Source of the DNA: Pseudomonadales bacterium
GTDB lineage: Bacteria > Pseudomonadota > Gammaproteobacteria > Pseudomonadales > DT-91
Reading direction: 5' to 3'
DNA length: 5,194 nt
Assembly: GCA_013215025.1 (NCBI GenBank)
Contig: JABSRR010000189.1
Location: forward strand, 1 to 5,194
Under the pieces are notes generated by a model, which was not told the origin of the DNA, did no database searches, and worked only from the letters and a program-made list of their open reading frames with translations. The position numbers and the translations under genes are program-made. Positions 1 to 5,194 of this stretch are shown one piece after another. Each line of letters opens with the position of its first letter. Within the stretch, counting starts at the first letter, position 1.

Positions 1-186
1 GAAGTGCCGTTAGTCTTAATTGCCCATAATGCAGGACGATATTGGCCATCGGGTAAGTTTTTTAAATATCCAGGTACGATTCAGCTGCATATTTCAAGCC
101 CTATACCGACATCAGGCGCTGACCCTAAAGCCTTGCTGATGGACGCTCAACAATGGATAGAGTCTGAAGTCGCCAGCATGGCCTAG
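1..186 (+). CDS. 1-acyl-sn-glycerol-3-phosphate acyltransferase-like protein (PlsC family), C-terminal fragment
   Basis: Only the last 61 residues are present; the 5' end lies left of the window and the TAG stop is at 184-186. The fragment opens with EVPLVLIAHNAG, which resembles the last conserved block of PlsC/LPLAT-type acyltransferases (usually VP-hydrophobic-P-V followed by AHNAG). It continues with YWP, a K-x-PGTI strand and a final helix containing QQWIE. That order is common in the PlsC homologues of beta- and gammaproteobacteria. In this family the enzyme transfers a second acyl chain to lysophosphatidic acid at the inner membrane, giving phosphatidic acid. The catalytic HX4D motif would be upstream and cannot be seen, so activity and exact substrate are inferred. 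The frame is the same as that of polB, which starts 18 bp after this stop, suggesting a shared transcript. A related lysophospholipid acyltransferase with another substrate is possible. Confidence 0.75.
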   Translation, partial: EVPLVLIAHNAGRYWPSGKFFKYPGTIQLHISSPIPTSGADPKALLMDAQQWIESEVASMA

Positions 187-204
187 CGACTAACAGTAAT
201 CGCG

Positions 205-2586
205 ATGATTGACGAAGGCTTTGTTGTTCAAGCACAAAGTGTCGATATACATGATGCTAAAAGCGAAGGTCTTCGATCGCGTATTATTTTATGGCTGCGC
301 TGTAAGGACGGCGTTAGTTGTCTGCATATTGATGGCGAGCAGCCGACTTTTTTTATCCGCGAACAGGATAAAATACAGTTCTCATTTGTGCTGAGAAATT
401 TCTCAGACCAGCTTAATTATCAGCAAGTAGCGTTGCAAAGCTTTGAGCAATATCCGATGGTGGCGGTTTATTGCCAGAACCTGAGCGTAATGAGCGAAGT
501 TAAAAAAATCCTAGCCAGGGTTAATTTAACCACTTATGAAGATGATTTTCGTCTGCATGAACGCTATCTAATGGAACGATTCTGTTATGGCTCGCTAGCA
601 TTTACTGCAGCAAGCAAGCAGCAACTCTCACACTACCGGCAATATAATGATGCACGCATTAAGCCAAGTAGTTTTAAGCCGCAATTAAAAACTCTGTCCT
701 TGGATATTGAATGTTCGATTCATGGTGAGCTGTATTCAGTGGGCTTGTCGGCTGCTGAGTATCAGACTGTAATTATGATTGGCGCGCCAGAAGCTGATTC
801 GGCAGCTTATCTTGTTTGGGTTGATGACGAGACAGCATTGCTGCAGACCTTGGTTGCACATATTCAGCGCTTCGACCCAGATGTCATTATAGGCTGGAAT
901 GTGATCAACTTTGATTTCCGTATTCTGATGCAGCGCGCAAAGCAACTACATATGCAGTTACATTTAGGTCGTGATGGTTCTGCAGCAAGTTGGCGAGATA
1001 GCCGTATTGATGCAAATGATGGCTTTATAACGATTGCAGGCCGAAAAGTAGTTGATGGTATAGATGCACTAAAAGCCGAAACCTATAGTTTCGCAAGTTT
1101 TAGTTTAGATCATGTCGCGCAACAGCTACTTCAGCAGGGTAAAAACTGTGAAAATTTGGATAATCGTGCTGAGGAGATTAGCGATAACTTCAAACATAAT
1201 AAAGCGGCCTTAGCTGCCTATAATTTACAAGATTGTGTTCTAGTAGAAAAAATATTTAACAAAACAAAAGTATTAGAATTTTTAATTTTTCGAAGTCAAC
1301 TTACAGGTCTGCCGTTAGATAAGCGAGGCGGCTCAGTGGCGGCATTTACCAATTTATATTTGCCAAAATTACACCGAGCTGGATATGTCGCGCCAAATCT
1401 CCCAAAAGCTGGCGGTTTAGCCAGCCCCGGTGGTTACGTGATGGAGTCGCGCCCTGGGCTTTATAAAAACGTCATTGTACTCGATTTTAAAAGCCTATAT
1501 CCCTCGATTATTCGCACCTTTAAAATAGACCCCTTAGGCCTGATAACAGGGCTGCATGCGAATGATGCTGCGCAGTTAATTCCTGGTTTTGACGGTGCCG
1601 TATTTTCGCGCGAGCAGCATTTCTTACCAGCGTTTATTCAACAACTTTGGCAGCAACGCGATATCGCTAAACAAGCAGGCGATAAGGCAAAATCTAATGC
1701 AATAAAAATACTGATGAACTCCTTTTATGGTGTGCTAGGTTCAGGCGGCTGCCGCTTTTATGATCCTCGCTTGGCTAGTTCTATTACTCGGCGTGGCCAT
1801 GAAATTATGCAGCAGACCGCAGACTGGATTAAAGCCATGGATTATCAAGTGATTTATGGTGATACCGATTCGTTATTTGTACTTTTGGATGAAAGCTGTT
1901 CAGCAGATCAATGCCAGGCAATTGCTGCGGCTATATGTAGTGAAATAAATCAAAGCTGGCACTATAAATTACGTCAGGAGTTTGATTTAAGCTGCTACTT
2001 AGAACTTGAATTTGAAACTTACTATAGCCGATTTCTGATGCCAACCATTCGCGGTTTAACGACAGGCAGTAAAAAGCGCTACGCTGGCTTAGCAGTAAAT
2101 GGTAAGCAACAGCACATGGTGTTTAAAGGATTAGAGACCGTGCGCACCGATTGGACAGCACTATCGAAACAGTTTCAAATGCAGCTATTCGACGATGTAT
2201 TTCATGATAAAGACCCTAGTGACTATATACGTGAGACAGTCTTCGCAACCATCAATGGGCAGTTTGATTCACTATTGGCTTATCGCAAGCGATTGCGACG
2301 ACCGCTGCATGAATATCAAAAAAATATACCGCCACATGTGCGTGCGGCAATTAACGCAGATCAGCAAAATGCAGAATTAGCAAAGCCCTTACGCTATCAA
2401 CATAAGGGTTGGATTGAATATGTCATTACAGTGAATGGGCCGGAAGCATTGGAATATCTTAGATCCGATATTGATTATGAACACTATGTGATCAAGCAAC
2501 TGAAGCCGATTGCTGACGCGGTGCTGCCATTTATTGGGCTCTCGTTTGATAGGCTATTCAAACAGCAAATGAACTTGTTTGAATAG
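205..2586 (+). CDS. polB: DNA polymerase II (family B, with 3'-5' proofreading exonuclease)
   Basis: Encodes 793 residues, close to the 783 of E. coli PolB, to which it aligns along its whole length. The N-terminal domain (about 1-150) contains ERYLMERF. The exonuclease follows, with Exo I D167-I-E169, Exo II N232-x3-F236-D237 and Exo III Y339-x3-D343, so all carboxylates are kept and proofreading should work. The polymerase has motif A (D427-FKSLYPSII), motif B (K501-x3-N505-SFYG) and motif C (Y551-GDTDS, metal ligands D553 and D555), then the thumb-proximal KKRY at 623-626. The C-terminus has QMNLF (788-792), a good beta-clamp binding motif. In E. coli this enzyme serves replication restart and translesion or crosslink repair and is SOS induced. 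The ATG at 205 is the only reasonable start: the upstream in-frame codons offer none before the preceding gene's stop at 184-186, and the protein aligns from its first residues. No clear Shine-Dalgarno lies in the 18-bp gap, and no LexA box (CTGT-N8-ACAG) is visible there. Transcription from upstream and coupled translation are inferred. Confidence 0.98.
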   Translation: MIDEGFVVQAQSVDIHDAKSEGLRSRIILWLRCKDGVSCLHIDGEQPTFFIREQDKIQFSFVLRNFSDQLNYQQVALQSFEQYPMVAVYCQNLSVMSEVKKILARVNLTTYEDDFRLHERYLMERFCYGSLAFTAASKQQLSHYRQYNDARIKPSSFKPQLKTLSLDIECSIHGELYSVGLSAAEYQTVIMIGAPEADSAAYLVWVDDETALLQTLVAHIQRFDPDVIIGWNVINFDFRILMQRAKQLHMQLHLGRDGSAASWRDSRIDANDGFITIAGRKVVDGIDALKAETYSFASFSLDHVAQQLLQQGKNCENLDNRAEEISDNFKHNKAALAAYNLQDCVLVEKIFNKTKVLEFLIFRSQLTGLPLDKRGGSVAAFTNLYLPKLHRAGYVAPNLPKAGGLASPGGYVMESRPGLYKNVIVLDFKSLYPSIIRTFKIDPLGLITGLHANDAAQLIPGFDGAVFSREQHFLPAFIQQLWQQRDIAKQAGDKAKSNAIKILMNSFYGVLGSGGCRFYDPRLASSITRRGHEIMQQTADWIKAMDYQVIYGDTDSLFVLLDESCSADQCQAIAAAICSEINQSWHYKLRQEFDLSCYLELEFETYYSRFLMPTIRGLTTGSKKRYAGLAVNGKQQHMVFKGLETVRTDWTALSKQFQMQLFDDVFHDKDPSDYIRETVFATINGQFDSLLAYRKRLRRPLHEYQKNIPPHVRAAINADQQNAELAKPLRYQHKGWIEYVITVNGPEALEYLRSDIDYEHYVIKQLKPIADAVLPFIGLSFDRLFKQQMNLFE

Positions 2587-2613
2587 CTCATACTATTACA
2601 GCTACAGTTTTTT
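2582..2613 (+). terminator. Possible weak terminator at the polB/ettA convergence
   Basis: The two convergent genes leave 15 bp between stop codons (2587-2601). A 5-bp inverted repeat, TAGCT at 2584-2588 and AGCTA at 2600-2604, is followed after CAG by six T residues (2608-2613), which lie inside the antisense 3' end of ettA. An alternative pairing is AATAG (2582-2586) with CTATT (2593-2597). Both stems are short and AT-rich, so this is at best a weak terminator for polB. I see no strong hairpin serving ettA in the other direction. Confidence 0.2.
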
Positions 2614-4269
2614 ATGTCGCGCTGATGCTGGTACTAAGGCAGCTGCATCGCCAAAGCGTTCACGTCGATCAGCTTCATAATCTGAGTAGTTGCCTTCCAT
2701 AAATAAAATCTTACCCTCGTCTTCGTAAGCCATAATATGGGTTGCAACACGATCTAGAAACCAGCGATCGTGCGAAATAATCATCATTGTGCCTGGGAAT
2801 GCCAGTACAGCTTCCTCTAGCGCGCGTAATGTCTCAACATCTAAATCGTTAGTTGGCTCATCTAAGAGAATAACGTTGGCACCCTGCTTTAATACTTTGG
2901 CAAGATGTAATCGGTTACGCTCGCCGCCAGAGAGATCTTTGACAAACTTTTGCTGGTCGGAACCTTTAAAATTAAAGCGTCCGATATAGTTTCTTGAGCC
3001 TACTTCATAACTGCCGATTTTTAAAACATCATGACCATCAGAAATTTCTTCCCATACCGTCTTGCTGTTATCGAGGTGTTCGTCTCTCGCTTGCTCAACA
3101 AAAGACAACTTCACCGTGTCGCCTAAACGAATATTGCCGCTGTCGGCTTGCTCGGCCCCTGCAATCATTCGGAACATGGTTGACTTACCCATGCCGTTGC
3201 CGCCCACAATGCCAACAATCGCACCTTTAGGGATGTTTGCACTGAAGTCATCAATGAGTTTGCGCTGGTCAAAACTTTTGCTGACATTATTAATTTCAAT
3301 CACTAGATCGCCTAAGCGATCACCCGGTGGAATATATATCTCATTAGTTTCGTTGCGCGATTGGAATTCTTGTGAGCTTAGCTCGTCATAGCGAGCCAGT
3401 CTGGCTTTTGATTTACTTTGTCTGCCCTTAGCATTTGAGCGAACCCAATCTAACTCATCTTTCATGGCTTTTACATGTGCGGCTTCAGCTTTTTGTTCCA
3501 TTTCTAGACGCTGTTCTTTAGCTTCAAGCCAGTGTGAGTAATTACCTTGGTACGGATAGCCATGTCCGCGGTCAAGTTCTAAAATCCACTCTGCAGCATT
3601 ATCTAAGAAATAACGATCGTGGGTGATGGCTACCACAGTGCCTGGAAACTCACATAGGAAATGTTCCAGCCATGCGACTGAGATGGCATCTAGATGGTTA
3701 GTTGGCTCATCAAGAAGTAGCATATCAGGTTTGGATAGCAATAAGCGGCAAAGCGCTACGCGTCGTCTCTCGCCGCCGGAAAGCTTCTCAACGTCAGCAT
3801 CCCATGCCGGCAGCTGCAGTGCGTCAGCCGCTTTTTCAAGCTGAGTATCGAGATTGTGTCCGTCCCAGGCTGCAATCACGTCTTCAAATTGCGCCTGTTG
3901 TTTGGCTAGGGCATCAAAGTCGGCATCTTCTTTGGCATAATCTGCGTAAACCTGATCAAGCCCCTCTAAGGCGTTGACTAATTCTTGCATGCCTTCAAGT
4001 ACGTTGCCGCGCACGTCTTTAGCTGGGTTGAGGCTGGGTTCTTGCTCAAGGTAACCCACATTAATATCCGGCATAGGTCTGGCTTCGCCATCATATTCTT
4101 GATCTACGCCTGCCATAATTCTTAACAGCGAAGATTTGCCCGCACCGTTTAATCCCAACACGCCAATTTTTGCTCCGGGAAAAAACGATAGCGAAATATC
4201 TTTCAAAATCTGACGCTTAGGGGGAACAATTTTACTGACGCGATTCATGGTATAAACATACTGTGCCAT
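2602..4269 (-). CDS. ettA: Energy-dependent translational throttle protein EttA (ABC-F ATPase)
   Basis: Encodes 555 residues, the same length as E. coli EttA, which it matches closely from MAQYVYTMNRVSK onward. It is a soluble ABC-F protein with two ATPase domains and no membrane segment. Domain 1 has Walker A GLNGAGKSS (39-47), signature LSGGE (163-167), Walker B MLLLDEPTNHLD with catalytic E188, and switch H217. The EttA-type arm lies inside domain 1 at about 85-145. The charged interdomain linker (about 242-318), which contacts tRNA and rRNA in this family, carries the KGRQSKSKARLAR segment. Domain 2 has Walker A GGNGMGKST (356-364), signature LSGGE (446-450), Walker B with E471, and H500. 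By homology it binds the ribosomal E site and controls entry of the 70S initiation complex into elongation according to the ATP/ADP ratio. The start is backed by homology and by GGAGA five bases upstream. It is a single gene, convergent with polB and divergent from the PAS gene. The second Walker A departs from the usual GPNGAGKST, but key K362 and S363 remain. The Uup and YheS paralogues are unlikely given the MAQ N-terminus and the arm. Confidence 0.98.
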   Translation of the reverse strand: MAQYVYTMNRVSKIVPPKRQILKDISLSFFPGAKIGVLGLNGAGKSSLLRIMAGVDQEYDGEARPMPDINVGYLEQEPSLNPAKDVRGNVLEGMQELVNALEGLDQVYADYAKEDADFDALAKQQAQFEDVIAAWDGHNLDTQLEKAADALQLPAWDADVEKLSGGERRRVALCRLLLSKPDMLLLDEPTNHLDAISVAWLEHFLCEFPGTVVAITHDRYFLDNAAEWILELDRGHGYPYQGNYSHWLEAKEQRLEMEQKAEAAHVKAMKDELDWVRSNAKGRQSKSKARLARYDELSSQEFQSRNETNEIYIPPGDRLGDLVIEINNVSKSFDQRKLIDDFSANIPKGAIVGIVGGNGMGKSTMFRMIAGAEQADSGNIRLGDTVKLSFVEQARDEHLDNSKTVWEEISDGHDVLKIGSYEVGSRNYIGRFNFKGSDQQKFVKDLSGGERNRLHLAKVLKQGANVILLDEPTNDLDVETLRALEEAVLAFPGTMMIISHDRWFLDRVATHIMAYEDEGKILFMEGNYSDYEADRRERFGDAAALVPASARHKKL

Positions 4270-4274
4270 GGCGA

Positions 4275-4280
4275 TCTCCG
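4275..4280 (-). promoter_or_regulatory. Ribosome binding site of ettA
   Basis: Read on the minus strand the sequence is CGGAGA, followed by TCGCC and the ATG ending at 4267. This is a strong Shine-Dalgarno match with a five-base gap after GGAGA, and it supports the chosen ettA start. Confidence 0.7.
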
Positions 4281-4311
4281 GTTCGATAGAGGACGTTAAA
4301 AATGTGATGGG

Positions 4312-4340
4312 AGGTTAGCCAAAAGCTTAGCGATTATCAA
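4312..4340 (-). promoter_or_regulatory. Tentative sigma-70-type promoter for ettA
   Basis: On the minus strand, TTGATA (4335-4340, five of six to TTGACA) is followed after 17 bases by TAACCT (4312-4317), which keeps only the first two and last positions of TATAAT. Transcription would start roughly 30-40 bases before the ettA ATG. The weak -10 makes this tentative. TATAAA (minus strand, 4355-4360) is an alternative -10 without a good -35. Confidence 0.25.
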
Positions 4341-4362
4341 TCTTATTGACTACTTTTATAGT
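4334..4362 (+). promoter_or_regulatory. Tentative sigma-70-type promoter for the PAS-domain gene
   Basis: TTATCA (4334-4339, four of six to TTGACA) and TATAGT (4357-4362, five of six to TATAAT) are separated by exactly 17 bases. It points toward the gene starting at 4442 and would leave a leader of about 70 bases. A better -35-like TTGACT at 4346-4351 lies only 5 bases before the same -10 and has no good -10 of its own. The site overlaps the tentative ettA promoter on the other strand. Confidence 0.35.
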
Positions 4363-4397
4363 ACTGCGCGTCATTAAATATTCAGGCGTGATGCACA

Positions 4398-4422
4398 TAT
4401 GGCAATGTCATTTGCCGCCATA
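4398..4422 (+). repeat. Imperfect inverted repeat ahead of the PAS-domain gene
   Basis: TATGGCAA (4398-4405) can pair with TTGCC (4412-4416) and ATA (4420-4422). This gives an eight-base-pair stem with a six-base loop (TGTCAT) and a three-base bulge (GCC, 4417-4419). It ends nine bases before the likely Shine-Dalgarno at 4431. It could be an RNA hairpin in the leader, a protein-binding site, or chance. No T-run follows, so it is not a terminator. Confidence 0.3.
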
Positions 4423-4430
4423 CTTATTTC

Positions 4431-4434
4431 AGGT
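4431..4434 (+). promoter_or_regulatory. Likely ribosome binding site of the PAS-domain gene
   Basis: AGGT lies seven bases before the ATG at 4442. This spacing favours 4442 over the in-frame ATG at 4391, which has only AGG at 4384-4386 with a four-base gap. Confidence 0.45.
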
Positions 4435-4441
4435 CAGCTCA

Positions 4442-5194
4442 ATGAATGAAAATGACTTATATGCCGATGCTTATTATTATGCTGCGGTTGCACAATGGAC
4501 CTTAGACATCGACCAGCTGCAAGGGCTGTTTAAAGATTCGGCTATTAGCTGCATGGATGATTTAGCCGAGGCATTTCAAAAGCCGGTATTTATTCATAAG
4601 CTGCGTTTTTCAATGCAGCTGGTTTCGGCCAATAAACAAGCGATAGATTTATTTGAATATGCCGATCAAGAAGAGCTAGGCAAGCATCTAGCCTGGCATT
4701 TTCCTGAGCATGTATTGATGGATATCGCAGCGTTTTTGTTGCCGCATGCAAGCACAGAGCAGCGAGAGATTATTTTTACCGATCATCATCGATCCTCAGT
4801 TGAGGATTTGTGGCTTTGTTTATCCTGCTTTTCAGTTAACAGCAAGCTTTGCCTATTATGCAGTGCTGCCTCAAGTCGCAGTGTGCTGCGCGCATTAAAA
4901 CAAACCAAGCACAGTCGTGCTTACCAGCAAGAAAGAGCGCTATCAGCCAAAGCCTTTGAGATTATTGCTGATGCGCTTTATATCACCGATAAGGCTGGCG
5001 AGGTGATTCAAGTTAACCAGGCATTTTGCGATATCTCCGGTTATGCGCGAACCGAAGTGCTGGGTATTAAGCCTTCAGAGTTTAAGTCGGGTTGGCATGC
5101 GGGCTACTTCGCAGAGCATATTGAGCCGCAGCTGCAGGAAGCGGGTGTTTGGTTTGGTGAGATTATGGCTCGGCGCAAAAACGGCGAGGCCTTT
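4442..5194 (+). CDS. PAS-domain sensory protein, N-terminal part (runs off the right edge)
   Basis: An open frame of 251 codons from ATG 4442 to the last base, with no stop, so the 3' part and output domain are missing. Residues 1-45 are unassigned. Residues about 50-145 look like a diverged PAS fold (SANKQAIDLFEY, then two hydrophobic strands). A short charged helix (about 150-170) links it to a clear PAS domain from about 168, with ITDKAGEVIQVNQAF, ISGY, and the closing GVWFGEIMARRKNGE signature. No signal peptide or membrane helix is seen, so this part is cytoplasmic. PAS domains of this subtype often precede GGDEF/EAL or histidine kinase modules; a cyclic-di-GMP enzyme is my guess, not something visible here. 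The first domain carries two CxxC pairs (C126/C129 and C137/C140). The start at 4442 is favoured by AGGT at good spacing; an in-frame ATG at 4391 would add 17 residues. The gene is divergent from ettA. Confidence 0.85.
   Translation, partial: MNENDLYADAYYYAAVAQWTLDIDQLQGLFKDSAISCMDDLAEAFQKPVFIHKLRFSMQLVSANKQAIDLFEYADQEELGKHLAWHFPEHVLMDIAAFLLPHASTEQREIIFTDHHRSSVEDLWLCLSCFSVNSKLCLLCSAASSRSVLRALKQTKHSRAYQQERALSAKAFEIIADALYITDKAGEVIQVNQAFCDISGYARTEVLGIKPSEFKSGWHAGYFAEHIEPQLQEAGVWFGEIMARRKNGEAF

Noticed and set aside
181..204. Possible LexA box before polB
   Set aside because: ACAG occurs at 193-196, but the matching CTGT eight bases upstream is absent (181-184 reads GCCT).
209..394. Short plus-strand frame overlapping the start of polB
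   Set aside because: It lies inside polB in another frame, with no ribosome binding site or recognisable product.
736..945. Minus-strand frame of 69 codons inside polB
   Set aside because: It is antisense to the exonuclease-coding part of polB, whose motifs are intact; no sign of an independent gene.
2789..3977. Several plus-strand open frames of 66-109 codons opposite ettA (for example 3062-3391 and 3702-3977)
   Set aside because: They lie wholly antisense to a strongly conserved gene, have low-complexity compositions rich in Ser, Arg and Pro, and show no recognisable domain. They are shadows of ettA.
4446..4505. ATG at 4446 as an alternative start near the PAS gene
   Set aside because: It is in a different frame and reaches a stop after about 20 codons; the ATG at 4442 opens the long PAS frame.
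1..5194. Mobile element, CRISPR array, tRNA, rRNA or toxin-antitoxin pair
   Set aside because: No transposase motifs, regular direct repeats, tRNA-like cloverleaf or small paired genes were seen; genes fill nearly the whole window and are housekeeping or signalling types.

Overview
The window looks like ordinary chromosome from a gammaproteobacterium of moderate GC (mid-40s percent by eye, not counted). The evidence is a full-length DNA polymerase II of the E. coli PolB type, a full-length EttA that aligns to E. coli EttA along its whole length, and a plsC-type acyltransferase end typical of beta/gammaproteobacteria. The PAS-domain signalling protein at the right edge also fits a free-living, possibly aquatic, gammaproteobacterium. 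The genus cannot be named from this sequence.

Layout from left to right. (1) 1-186, plus strand: the last 61 codons of a 1-acylglycerol-3-phosphate acyltransferase-like protein. (2) 205-2586, plus strand: polB, complete, starting 18 bp after the acyltransferase stop with no clear Shine-Dalgarno sequence, so probably co-transcribed with it. (3) 2602-4269, minus strand: ettA, complete and convergent with polB, with only 15 bp between the two stop codons. (4) 4270-4441: a 172-bp divergent intergenic region holding the ettA ribosome binding site, tentative promoters for both directions, and a small inverted repeat ahead of the next gene. (5) 4442 to the right edge, plus strand: the first 251 codons of a PAS-domain sensory protein whose output domain lies outside the window.

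The genes do not form one pathway. PlsC makes phosphatidic acid for membrane lipid, PolB is a repair and translesion polymerase that works with the sliding clamp, EttA gates translation initiation according to ATP/ADP level, and the PAS protein is a signal sensor. No mobile element, CRISPR array, RNA gene or prophage signature was seen, and I found no credible new system. The points most worth a second look are a pair of CxxC motifs in the atypical N-terminal domain of the PAS protein, the lack of a LexA box or ribosome binding site directly before polB, and an altered second Walker A motif in EttA.
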